Part shown: positions 34,801 through 41,636 of the stretch, one piece after another
Layout of the letters: each line of letters begins with the position of its first letter
Numbering within the stretch: the stretch's first letter is position 1
Virus record (IMG/VR): IMGVR_UViG_3300020166_000003
Coordinates: 1-50,477 of that record
Strand: one strand, 5' to 3'
Source: a virus
DNA length: 50,477 nucleotides
Program-made: the position numbers and the translations under genes
The notes under the pieces: model-generated
Databases searched by the model: none
Told to the model about the DNA's origin: nothing
What the model saw: the letters and a program-made list of their open reading frames with translations, nothing else

Positions 34801-35058
34801 ATGAAATCATCCATCCTCAACACCCAAATTGTACATGACGCATACGACTTTAACCAAGCCTACAGACTCGACGAGCAAGTAGGACACCTACCCGCAGGTA
34901 CACTTGTGTATTCTACAGGGGTCAAGATAGGCAACGACAGCCCTGATGTTTACCCTGCAATGCTAGTGTTCCACAAAGCGGGTAACGCATACGAGCTAGT
35001 ACTAGAGGGGCTTATGAGTCCAGTCGGTGACATAGGAGACCTAGACTTCCGCACATAG
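34801..35058 (+). CDS. Early hypothetical protein, 85 aa
   Basis: The protein has a likely beta-strand body (LPAGTLVYSTGVKIGNDSPD, then MLVFHKAGNAYELVLEGL) and an acidic end. The pattern hints at a small beta-barrel, but no family is recognised. It has its own promoter and a following intrinsic terminator, so it forms an independent transcription unit. Confidence 0.7.
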   Translation: MKSSILNTQIVHDAYDFNQAYRLDEQVGHLPAGTLVYSTGVKIGNDSPDVYPAMLVFHKAGNAYELVLEGLMSPVGDIGDLDFRT

Positions 35059-35066
35059 CGTGTGAG

Positions 35067-35104
35067 CAGGGGCGTGTGCATCTTATCACGCCTCTGCATT
35101 TTTT
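35067..35104 (+). terminator. Intrinsic terminator of an early unit
   Basis: CAGGGGCGTG (35067-35076) pairs with CACGCCTCTG (35087-35096) in a 10-bp stem with one G-T pair and a 10-base loop. A run of six T residues (35099-35104) follows. It lies just after the gene ending at 35058. Confidence 0.85.
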
Positions 35105-35126
35105 AAATTATTGGGCTGAGTTTTCG

Positions 35127-35190
35127 TTGACACCAACGGCTCAGCGTGATTTAATGTAACGGCTCAGGGCATTCCGCCTTGAGCTTATTC
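35127..35190 (+). promoter_or_regulatory. Early promoter with shared start-site element, copy 4
   Basis: TTGACA (35127-35132), 17 bases, TTTAAT (35150-35155), then GTAACGGCTCAGGGCATT and CCGCCTTGAGC. CTCAGGGC and GCCTTGAG form an 8-bp stem with one G-T pair, the best version of this hairpin. It drives the 144-residue gene at 35208. Confidence 0.78.
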
Positions 35191-35207
35191 GCATAGGAGC
35201 TTTACAC

Positions 35208-35642
35208 ATGACTAAATATGCACGATTAACGCAAGCCTTTGAGGACTTGCCACATAAAGCCTTAGTAAAGGTTACACCTGTGACTAGTAACGATGGCGAC
35301 TACCAACTAGTAATTTGTGAATCCACTGGAGATCCTTATCATGTTCCAGTTGAAATCTTAAAGCCATTTGAGCCTAAGAGGGTTCGACGTTTTTTCAATT
35401 ACAAGGCAGGCACTAAGCTTGCTGTACTTGAGGGAGGCACAGATTCTGCTGATCCTGTCCACTATTTTAAAAAGGGAGATGTGGTGGAGATACTCAAGCG
35501 TGATAAGACTATGACACCCCATGCTTATTACTGCAAGAAAGGACTTGAGGTTCAAGTAATCTACGGCTATCAACTACGACCAGTAACGCCTAGCATGTCT
35601 GTCTTATCACGCATTAAAAACCTTTTTAAAACATCGGGCTGA
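35208..35642 (+). CDS. Early protein with SH3-like beta segments, 144 aa
   Basis: The protein looks all-beta, with two stretches of SH3-barrel character: HKALVKVTPVTSNDGDYQLV near the N-terminus and VHYFKKGDVVEILKRDKTMT later. It ends with a basic helix (SVLSRIKNLFKTSG). The second segment resembles the next small protein (KVGTEVEILDL). A role in binding a host protein or nucleic acid is possible. Function is unknown. Confidence 0.65.
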   Translation: MTKYARLTQAFEDLPHKALVKVTPVTSNDGDYQLVICESTGDPYHVPVEILKPFEPKRVRRFFNYKAGTKLAVLEGGTDSADPVHYFKKGDVVEILKRDKTMTPHAYYCKKGLEVQVIYGYQLRPVTPSMSVLSRIKNLFKTSG

Positions 35643-35649
35643 ATTGTTG

Positions 35650-35678
35650 TTGACAGTGTGGCGTTGTTGTGGCATCAT
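35650..35678 (+). promoter_or_regulatory. Early promoter, weaker -10
   Basis: TTGACA (35650-35655) is followed after 17 bases by CATCAT (35673-35678), a weak -10. The upstream block TCGGGCTGAATTGTTG is shared exactly with the promoter at 35987. The GGCTCAGGGCA start-site element is absent here. Confidence 0.6.
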
Positions 35679-35731
35679 TTAAATGGCAACACCACTCCCC
35701 TTTTAATTAGAAACATTTGAGGTACTTGAGC

Positions 35732-35965
35732 ATGTATAAAGTAGGAGATAGAGCAATAGTAGTAGAGAGCAATGGGGTTGGAAATGTTGCTCACCACTAC
35801 AAGGTAGGTACGGAGGTAGAAATCTTAGACCTTAACTGTGATAGAGACACTATCTATTGCACAGACAATGATAGTAGGATGCCCATGAGACAGTTTATTC
35901 CTAAGCATCAGCTAAAATTTGTACCTAAGGATGCACATGTATGTCCCACATGTGGGCGCTTTTAA
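35732..35965 (+). CDS. Small protein with SH3-like fold and CxxC, 77 aa
   Basis: The ATG at 35732 is preferred. A TTG five codons upstream overlaps what looks like the ribosome site (TTGAGG). The chain begins MYKVGDRAIVVESNGVGNVA and continues with KVGTEVEILDL, a pattern of a small SH3-like barrel. It ends VCPTCGRF, a single zinc-knuckle-like CxxC. It probably evolved with the 144-residue neighbour. Confidence 0.65.
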   Translation: MYKVGDRAIVVESNGVGNVAHHYKVGTEVEILDLNCDRDTIYCTDNDSRMPMRQFIPKHQLKFVPKDAHVCPTCGRF

Positions 35966-35986
35966 AAATATCGGGCTGAATTGTTG

Positions 35987-36015
35987 TTGACATTGACGAC
36001 TCGGTGTGGTGTAAT
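35987..36015 (+). promoter_or_regulatory. Early promoter upstream of the H1-tail paralogue
   Basis: TTGACA (35987-35992), 17 bases, TGTAAT (36010-36015). It shares its upstream block with the promoter at 35650. The start-site element is diverged (GATCAGCAACACCGATC). Confidence 0.7.
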
Positions 36016-36083
36016 GTAAACCGATCAGCAACACCGATCACACTTTAATAAAATTTAAACCTAATCTATACGAGGAAATTATC

Positions 36084-36527
36084 ATGGCTACAAAGAAACA
36101 AATACTAGCAGTAATGGGTGAGCAGTATGCAGAAAAAGCTAACGAGCCAGCAAGCACTGGACAGTTGTTTAAACTTGGCGACATGTACGGTCAAGTATGG
36201 TTGGCTGATGCAGACAAGGACTTGAAAGCCTTTAGGTATCAAGCACGTAAAACCTTCGGCTCTATCATCTGCAAAGTAAACGGCGCGGCGACTAAGCCTT
36301 TGACACAGTACGATGTAGCTAAGGCTGTCGAGGACTTTGAAGCTGGCAAACTCAAGATGCGTAAGGAGTACTTAGACTTGTGTATAATAGACGTTAACGC
36401 TTTGGAAGTTCGTAAGCCTAAGACAAGCCGCAAGGTGAGCAAGCCTAGTAGCGATGTCGAGGCTCTTACTGCGATGATCGAAGCACAACAGGCTCAGATT
36501 GCTGAGTTGATTGCCGCTAACAGTTAG
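36084..36527 (+). CDS. Paralogue of the H1-like early protein, 147 aa
   Basis: The protein aligns along its length with the product at 33708: ASTGQLFKLGDMYGQVWL, then FRYQARKTFGSIICKVNG, and the C-terminal coiled coil VEALTAMIEAQQAQIAELI. The Lys/Pro repeat tail is reduced to about 15 residues (KPKTSRKVSKPSS). It shares the leader ACGAGGAAATTATC with its relative, and both start MAT. A gene duplication within the early region is the simplest explanation. DNA binding is inferred. Confidence 0.75.
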   Translation: MATKKQILAVMGEQYAEKANEPASTGQLFKLGDMYGQVWLADADKDLKAFRYQARKTFGSIICKVNGAATKPLTQYDVAKAVEDFEAGKLKMRKEYLDLCIIDVNALEVRKPKTSRKVSKPSSDVEALTAMIEAQQAQIAELIAANS

Positions 36528-36534
36528 TAAATCC

Positions 36535-36562
36535 TAGGGGGCTGGCGAGGACTAGCCCCCTA
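36535..36562 (+). terminator. Hairpin, probable weak terminator
   Basis: TAGGGGGCT (36535-36543) and AGCCCCCTA (36554-36562) form a perfect 9-bp stem with a 10-base loop. The sequence after it (CAGTTTAATAATTTTGG) is T-rich but not a clean run, so termination may be partial. It sits just after the paralogue. Confidence 0.65.
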
Positions 36563-36588
36563 CAGTTTAATAATTTTGGAGAAACGCA

Positions 36589-37080
36589 ATGTTAAGCACA
36601 GTACAGAAACATGAGCTGAAGGTATTACTCAGCCAAATAAAAGAGTTAGGAGATGAGTGGGATTTACACTATAAGTATCTTAGCAACTTAACTGACAGTA
36701 ACCTATATGTATCTTCGACATCTTCGTGTACTAACGTAGACGAAATGTTTACATGGTCTGATACTCCTCAGGGGCATGACTTTTGGTCGCCTCTTAACTC
36801 TGCCCATAAGGAGGAATACGGCAATGAGATATATGCTTATGCAAAAAAAGCCGATGATGCCAAATACATGGTGGATCACTATAGTCTTATTGCTAGGGTA
36901 CACGTTTTAGATAAGGAGGCGGCAAGCTATATGATTAAGGAAGCGCCTAAACTTGAGGGCTTTAAGCCTTCTAACCGTTTACGCTATTGCTTTGAGTATA
37001 ATTCAACACCTCAAGGCTGTGAGTATTGGACAGACATAGCCCTAAAACTCCGCGCCCTACCACACAACGCACTCTATTAA
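36589..37080 (+). CDS. Early protein with duplicated TPQG motif, 163 aa
   Basis: The protein is helical at the N-terminus. It has two similar aromatic motifs: MFTWSDTPQGHDFWSPL in the middle and FEYNSTPQGCEYWTDIA near the end. Comparable F-x(n)-TP-G-x-x-F/Y-W motifs are common in phage and prophage proteins of unknown function. The ribosome site is GGAG. It is followed closely by the promoter of the ubiquitin-like block. Confidence 0.65.
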   Translation: MLSTVQKHELKVLLSQIKELGDEWDLHYKYLSNLTDSNLYVSSTSSCTNVDEMFTWSDTPQGHDFWSPLNSAHKEEYGNEIYAYAKKADDAKYMVDHYSLIARVHVLDKEAASYMIKEAPKLEGFKPSNRLRYCFEYNSTPQGCEYWTDIALKLRALPHNALY

Positions 37081-37101
37081 AAACATTGTGCCGAATTGTT
37101 G

Positions 37102-37130
37102 TTGACAGTGGACTGACTGCCATGTACAAT
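37102..37130 (+). promoter_or_regulatory. Promoter of the ubiquitin-like conjugation block
   Basis: TTGACA (37102-37107), 17 bases, TACAAT (37125-37130). The upstream CCGAATTGTTG resembles that of the other early promoters. It is the only clear promoter before the four-gene block at 37241-40430. Confidence 0.78.
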
Positions 37131-37148
37131 GCACCACATCGAGACACC

Positions 37149-37174
37149 GACATTTACTTTACTTATTAAATGTC
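37149..37174 (+). other. Leader hairpin upstream of the ubiquitin-like gene
   Basis: GACATTTA (37149-37156) and TAAATGTC (37167-37174) pair perfectly over 8 bp with a 10-base loop. It lies about 20 bases after the -10 box, in the 5' untranslated region. It could be an operator or an RNA control element. There is no T-run. Confidence 0.55.
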
Positions 37175-37240
37175 ACGACAGAACACTGGGATTTGCCCTT
37201 TGTATTTTACTTTTAATTTTAATTTAACGGAGCTTTATAT

Positions 37241-37462
37241 ATGTATACTATCGTAATCGCAGACATCGCCAATTCTTCTAGTGACGACCTTAAGCAAGTC
37301 CAAGTTGAGTCAGGTTCTACAGTAGGGCAAGCACTTGCTCAAGCTGGTGTGACCTTATATCCTGGGCAGAAGGTAGCCTTGAACGGTGTAAATACTACAC
37401 TCGAAAGCCCTATCAATGTTACTGGCATGTTGTCTGTTACTGGCGAAGCTAAAGCAGCCTAG
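37241..37462 (+). CDS. Ubiquitin-like beta-grasp protein, 73 aa
   Basis: A 73-residue protein with the strand-helix-strand order of ThiS/MoaD/ubiquitin folds: MYTIVIADI, then LKQVQVESGSTVGQALAQAG, then GQKVALNGVNTTLESPINVT. The segment VALNGV-x-x-x-L matches the last beta hairpin of MoaD-like proteins. It ends MLSVTGEAKAA, without a terminal Gly-Gly. Trimming after SVTG by the neighbouring peptidase would expose a Gly end, as many ubiquitin-like proteins need. It stands first in a row with E2-like, E1-like and JAB genes. It is probably the conjugated modifier or a sulfur carrier. Confidence 0.6.
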   Translation: MYTIVIADIANSSSDDLKQVQVESGSTVGQALAQAGVTLYPGQKVALNGVNTTLESPINVTGMLSVTGEAKAA

Positions 37463-37497
37463 TAATTAACCCACAATAACTAAGAGAGGACTCTGGA

Positions 37498-38781
37498 ATG
37501 ACTTTTAAATTAGACGAATACATGAGTAGGTACTATGGTGTTACACCTAGCAGTGTTTACCAACATTCATTTGGGATTGCCCAACAAATAGTCAAGTTAG
37601 AGTCCCAACTTAGGGAGCTAGAGGGTAGAGAAGCTGTAGGTGTTTTGCTTATTAAGGAGCAGTACGCCGCGTATAAACTCCTACCCCTTAGTGACCCATT
37701 AAAATGGAGATGGAAAGAATGTGTGTCTAGGCTTATATCACAGTATAAGCTGGATGTAGACACATTAAGGGAACAAAGCCTTAGACTGCCCCAGCTCAAG
37801 GCTAAGTTAGCTATGGCTACCCCATCACCAGAAAACGAACCGAATTATATTAGTGCCGAGAAGTATGCAAAGGCGTTTGAACAGTTACCAGTATCACTAG
37901 CCCTTGAAGGGGTTTACATTAAACCTACCAAGCCTAATAGAGTTTGGTTGGTTATTACTATAGGCGACCATGTTATAAGACCTGCTAGTAATTTTTTAGA
38001 AGCCCTAGAGGAGGGGCGAGATTTTACAAAGAAAGGCTGGGATCTCACGACTATAGCGCAGTTTGCTCAACAAGGTATCCCTAGAAAGCCTATAACCTTT
38101 GCCATCAATGTGATCTTTAATGACCAAGACGACATGGCTACTGACGTAGAACTTGGAGTATTAACAGGGCATCCCACTAACATTAACTCTAATGAGGCTA
38201 TATTTTGGGACGGTGATAAAGTTTATGAGACTACCGAGATTGAAGAAGGGAGTGAGTATGTGTGTGGCGCCCCAAGCTGTGATGCTACTGTAGTATTCCA
38301 CCCACACATTAGGACTGAGCTATCCGAGTATGAAATATATAGTAGGAGGATGGCATGTTTAGGATCTTACATGACCCCGATGGCTAAAGCAATTAGGGAT
38401 AACAAGCCTACAGGACTTGGGCTATACCTTATAAATTATTTCCAAGAATTTGACCTTACAGATACATGGGGTAGGTTTGGACTTGCACGAATGTTCCGAC
38501 CTAGTGACTTGGAACCTGTAGTCGAGACACCTAAGGTAGAGGCTGTACAAGACTGGCGCCCTTCCTTTATATATCACCAAGACACTAAGATTCTAACCCT
38601 ACTCAACCAGCCCACAGAACAGCAAACGTATGAATTATACGGAAGCTATGGGGATGGTCTTATGTTTATTAGGGAGGGAAGCACCTCAGATAAGGAGGTA
38701 GACTTATCTGATACCGTATATACTTGGATATGGCTTAGAATTGTACCCCGCTATGGGAAAATAGTAACACTTAAACTTTAA
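37498..38781 (+). CDS. Candidate E2-like conjugating protein, 427 aa
   Basis: The N-terminal 110 residues are helical (VKLESQLRELEGREAVGVLL). Beta strands follow (NRVWLVITIGDHVIRPA and PITFAINVIFNDQ). Next is the signature FHPHIRTEL (His268 and His270), and ACLGS with Cys287 about 17 residues later. Two helices follow, with YLINYFQEFDLTDTWGR. E2 enzymes have HPN...CL in this order, and prokaryotic E2-like families keep HPH...C. Lying between ubiquitin-like and E1-like genes supports an E2 role with Cys287 as the thioester residue. The C-terminal 90 residues are a separate beta-rich domain. The full E2 fold is not proven. Confidence 0.5.
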   Translation: MTFKLDEYMSRYYGVTPSSVYQHSFGIAQQIVKLESQLRELEGREAVGVLLIKEQYAAYKLLPLSDPLKWRWKECVSRLISQYKLDVDTLREQSLRLPQLKAKLAMATPSPENEPNYISAEKYAKAFEQLPVSLALEGVYIKPTKPNRVWLVITIGDHVIRPASNFLEALEEGRDFTKKGWDLTTIAQFAQQGIPRKPITFAINVIFNDQDDMATDVELGVLTGHPTNINSNEAIFWDGDKVYETTEIEEGSEYVCGAPSCDATVVFHPHIRTELSEYEIYSRRMACLGSYMTPMAKAIRDNKPTGLGLYLINYFQEFDLTDTWGRFGLARMFRPSDLEPVVETPKVEAVQDWRPSFIYHQDTKILTLLNQPTEQQTYELYGSYGDGLMFIREGSTSDKEVDLSDTVYTWIWLRIVPRYGKIVTLKL

Positions 38782-38793
38782 CAGAGGATAACC

Positions 38794-39513
38794 ATGACAG
38801 ACTTACATTCTTTATCAGGCTTAAGGTCTTTAGAAATTATAGACTTTGAGAAATACGAACATATACCTATTCATATTGTAGGGCTTGGGGCAGTAGGCTC
38901 TAAAGCCTTTGAGCAATTAGTATGCTTAGGGGCAAGGCACTTAGTATTGCATGACTTTGATACTGTCGAGCATCATAATACTCACAATCAACTCTTTGGA
39001 GTGGGACATGTGGGCATGACTAAAGTGGACGCTTGTTTAGATTGGGTCAAGTATAAGTATGGCGACCAGTATGTAGGTAAAATTGAAACCTTTAACCACA
39101 AAGTTACTGAGGACACTGAGTTAGTTGGTGCGGTATTGATGTGTGTTGATACCTTTGATGGCAGGAGAGCAGTAATACAAGCTTCTATAGCCTCTCAAGG
39201 TGTTGGGATAGTGGTCGAGGGGCGGTGCGCTCCTAAGTTCTTTGAAGTACGGACTATCAATCCTTTCAATACTGAGCAAGTCGAAGGGTTCTTAGGTTCT
39301 TTAGGAGACGATAGCACTCCCGATACTCATGTATCTATTTGTGGTGCGCCTATCTCCTTTTCTCCTGTCATGTCAGCTTGTGGCATAATCATGGTGGGGC
39401 AGTTAATTAGCGCACTAAAAAATGGAGGGGTAGCCCCATCACAAGAACACTTAAACATTTTTATGCAGCCATTACTAATGGTTGGCGGTCAATCTTTAAC
39501 AGGAGAAGTATAA
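38794..39513 (+). CDS. ThiF/E1-like adenylating enzyme, 239 aa
   Basis: A Rossmann-fold E1 enzyme that would adenylate the C-terminus of the ubiquitin-like protein. The nucleotide loop is IHIVGLGAVGSKAFE (Gly30, Gly32, Gly35). LHDFDTVEHHNTHNQLF follows (Asp54, Asp56, Asn62), then GHVGMTKVDA (Lys77) and CVDTFDGRR (Asp119). The Arg in the usual NxxRQ is Asn here, a notable change. Cys183 (VSICGAP) or Cys196 (SACG) could be the thioester residue. The zinc CxxC pair of ThiF/MoeB is missing. The stop overlaps the JAB start (TAATG), linking the two products. Confidence 0.85.
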   Translation: MTDLHSLSGLRSLEIIDFEKYEHIPIHIVGLGAVGSKAFEQLVCLGARHLVLHDFDTVEHHNTHNQLFGVGHVGMTKVDACLDWVKYKYGDQYVGKIETFNHKVTEDTELVGAVLMCVDTFDGRRAVIQASIASQGVGIVVEGRCAPKFFEVRTINPFNTEQVEGFLGSLGDDSTPDTHVSICGAPISFSPVMSACGIIMVGQLISALKNGGVAPSQEHLNIFMQPLLMVGGQSLTGEV

Positions 39514-40430
39514 TGGGAACACCTAAGGCAGAAGCACTACCAATTAAAGACGCAATCATACCTGACGTATGGTTCTCTACGTTAGCATGGGCTAAGATAC
39601 AAGACTTAATAACCTCACCACATAAAAAATCTAACGAGATTACTTGGTACGGTGACATTGAAAAGACTGATGTGGGAGACTTATACATTAACGATGTCTT
39701 TGTGCCAACCCAAGAAGTTACAAGGGTGTCAACGTCTATCGAAGATTTTAATGTAATTGTACCTGAGGCAGTAGAAGCGGGGCTTAACCCTATGAAACTT
39801 AAGGCTTGGTTTCATCTACATCCTAACGGCATGTCCACTAGCCCTAGCAGTGTTGATGTGGAACAAACTGATGAATACCTAAAGACTTGGAGCTATATCC
39901 TTAGAGGTATCATAAACAACGAGGGTGAGTTTCAATTAGATTACTTTGATAAGGATGCGGGGTTACAGTATAGTAATCTTAGACACTTCATTGACTTTAG
40001 TGATGTGTTAGACAGCGAAGAATTTGAAAAGGTTATAAAAGAACGTGTCACCATCAAAACTCCCGTCTCTCTTGCTAAGAAAGCAGGCTCTACCTACAAC
40101 ACTTACAGCTATGATTACGCTCAAGACAGTAGAGGCAACCAAGACACTGTATATGTAGGGCTACTGGATACTAGGGCTGCCCATGTAGATATATTAGATG
40201 CTTTTGTAGAGGGCGACAGTACTCTAGTAGAGACGGCAACCCACGTTACTACAATGTCCCTTGCAGAAGCTATTGAAAACGGGAGGCTCAAGACTACACC
40301 TTCTACTTGGGAGGCTTTCAAACGTAAGATAGCTATGACTCCTGAATTTTTTGATGTCATGTTCCCAAGTGTTTCTGAGCAAATGAATAAGAGGATTAAA
40401 AATGATAAGACTAAACGCAGTAGTAAGTAA
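39513..40430 (+). CDS. JAB/JAMM-type metallopeptidase, 305 aa
   Basis: The N-terminal half shows the JAMM zinc-peptidase pattern: NEITWYGDIEK with candidate catalytic Glu42, DLYINDVFVPTQEVTRVSTS, then FHLHPNGMSTSPSSVD with His101, His103 and Asp115. The spacing to the Asp is one residue longer than the classical HxHP-x6-SxxD. Such enzymes cut ubiquitin-like proteins from targets or trim their precursors. The C-terminal 150 residues are extra and mostly helical. The gene follows the E1 gene directly, as in known bacterial ubiquitin-like operons. Confidence 0.85.
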   Translation: MGTPKAEALPIKDAIIPDVWFSTLAWAKIQDLITSPHKKSNEITWYGDIEKTDVGDLYINDVFVPTQEVTRVSTSIEDFNVIVPEAVEAGLNPMKLKAWFHLHPNGMSTSPSSVDVEQTDEYLKTWSYILRGIINNEGEFQLDYFDKDAGLQYSNLRHFIDFSDVLDSEEFEKVIKERVTIKTPVSLAKKAGSTYNTYSYDYAQDSRGNQDTVYVGLLDTRAAHVDILDAFVEGDSTLVETATHVTTMSLAEAIENGRLKTTPSTWEAFKRKIAMTPEFFDVMFPSVSEQMNKRIKNDKTKRSSK

Positions 40431-40764
40431 AATCTATGGTGATGGTAGTCGTATCAGGGCTATAGTCTTGAATACTGCAAGTAGGGACACCATGACAGTT
40501 AAGACTGAAGATAATTGTATTCTCGTATGGAGGAGGAGCGATACCGAGTATGTAGGTACACTAGATCCAGAAACTAGGGTACGTGTTAAGAATATGTACG
40601 AGCCTAACTATAAAGTAAGAAGGCTTATAACTATAGTGCCTAGCAGGATGTATAGTGGTAAGCTTTGTATGACTAGAAGCCCTAAGGGTGAGATAGAAAC
40701 TTTCTCGTACATGAATTTCTTTAAGGGCATTAAGGCTCTGGAGGACAGCGATGGACAATCCTAA
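40402..40764 (+). CDS. Hypothetical protein after the JAB gene, 120 aa
   Basis: The gene overlaps the JAB gene by 29 bp. The protein looks all-beta and basic (MIRLNAVVSKIYGDGSRIRA, then DTMTVKTEDNCILVWRR), ending with a helix (YMNFFKGIKALEDSD). No family is recognised. Its overlap suggests translation with the conjugation block, and it may be an accessory factor or just a neighbour. Confidence 0.65.
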   Translation: MIRLNAVVSKIYGDGSRIRAIVLNTASRDTMTVKTEDNCILVWRRSDTEYVGTLDPETRVRVKNMYEPNYKVRRLITIVPSRMYSGKLCMTRSPKGEIETFSYMNFFKGIKALEDSDGQS

Positions 40765-41086
40765 ATATATTCAAGCCCTTAAAGAGGGCAAGGTTCCTAT
40801 GGACTACCTACCCTATACTTGTTTTGCTGAGGACTCATTGTGTCATAAGCATGGGGCAGATAAGTATGGCATCAGGAACTATAGGATCAGTAAAATATTA
40901 GCCAGTACATACGAAGGGGCTATCATGCGACACTTTGTAGCTTGGGCTAATGGTGAGGACTTAGACCCTGACAGTGGGCTTAGTCACTTGACACACTTGA
41001 GGGCTTGCTGTGCTGTAGTCTTAGACTCGCAGAAGCATGGAACTTTCTTAGACGATAGGCTTAGAGCCGAGGAGAAAAAGGTATGA
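40751..41086 (+). CDS. dATP/dGTP diphosphohydrolase-like (DUF5664-type) protein, 111 aa
   Basis: The central motif, HGADKYGIRNYRISKILAST, then IMRHFVAWANGEDLDPDSGL and SHLTHLRACC, is typical of a small helical phage family related to nucleotide pyrophosphohydrolases (Pfam dATP/dGTP diphosphohydrolase N-terminal). It could adjust dNTP pools or remove modified nucleotides. The ribosome site is GGAGG. It overlaps both neighbours, so it is part of a tight operon. Confidence 0.75.
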   Translation: MDNPKYIQALKEGKVPMDYLPYTCFAEDSLCHKHGADKYGIRNYRISKILASTYEGAIMRHFVAWANGEDLDPDSGLSHLTHLRACCAVVLDSQKHGTFLDDRLRAEEKKV

Positions 41087-41580
41087 GCGTATACTTTACA
41101 AGTGATTTACACTTAGGACATTTAATGGCTTCAGACAAACGAGGCTTTAACGACATTAGAGTACACGATGAAACTGTCTTAGCTTCTATTGAAGTTATTG
41201 ACGATAAGAGAATGGTGCTGTATATTCTAGGCGATGTTGCCATGAACCCAGCAATGCTATCGAGACTCAAAGACTTTAAGTGCCGCAAGATATTAGTGCG
41301 TGGCAACCACGATGTCTATAAACTTTCTGAATACTTGGAGGTCTTTGAGGAGATACACGGGTTCGTTAAGTACAAGGGTATGTGGCTGAGTCATTGCCCT
41401 ATCCACCCGCAAGAAATGTTCAGGGCTGAGGTTAATGTGCATGGTCACATACATAAGGATGCCATGACTAAGCCTCTAGGATTCCCTTACATCAATGTAA
41501 ATTGGGACTTCTGGCATAGACCAATAAGTCTTGACGAGGTTAAGGTGTTAATAGAATCACGATCAGATGGGTTAGTGTGA
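41083..41580 (+). CDS. Calcineurin-like metallophosphoesterase, 165 aa
   Basis: All metal-binding motifs of the family are visible: TSDLHLGH near the N-terminus, LGDVAM, VRGNHDVYK, LSHCPIHPQ and VHGHIHKD. The length is normal for small phage phosphoesterases. The substrate could be a nucleotide, a 2',3'-cyclic phosphate or DNA ends. Context points to nucleotide or nucleic-acid metabolism. It starts in an ATGA overlap. Confidence 0.9.
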   Translation: MSVYFTSDLHLGHLMASDKRGFNDIRVHDETVLASIEVIDDKRMVLYILGDVAMNPAMLSRLKDFKCRKILVRGNHDVYKLSEYLEVFEEIHGFVKYKGMWLSHCPIHPQEMFRAEVNVHGHIHKDAMTKPLGFPYINVNWDFWHRPISLDEVKVLIESRSDGLV

Positions 41581-41636
41581 TGTACGACTACAACCACACG
41601 ATTAAAACTAAACGTATCAATGGAGTAATACAATGA
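41580..41636 (+). CDS. Possible 18-residue coupling peptide
   Basis: An ATG overlaps the phosphoesterase stop (TGATG). The tiny frame MYDYNHTIKTKRINGVIQ ends in a TGA that overlaps the next gene's ATG (ATGA). Its double coupling may be a way to pass ribosomes on, or a chance frame. The next gene has its own GGAG site inside this frame. Confidence 0.3.
   Translation: MYDYNHTIKTKRINGVIQ

Noticed and set aside
37241-40430. Assignment to the plasmid PRTRC cassette
   Set aside because: PRTRC systems also combine ThiF, JAB and a small protein, but the small protein here does not resemble PRTRC protein C and no ParB-like gene is adjacent.
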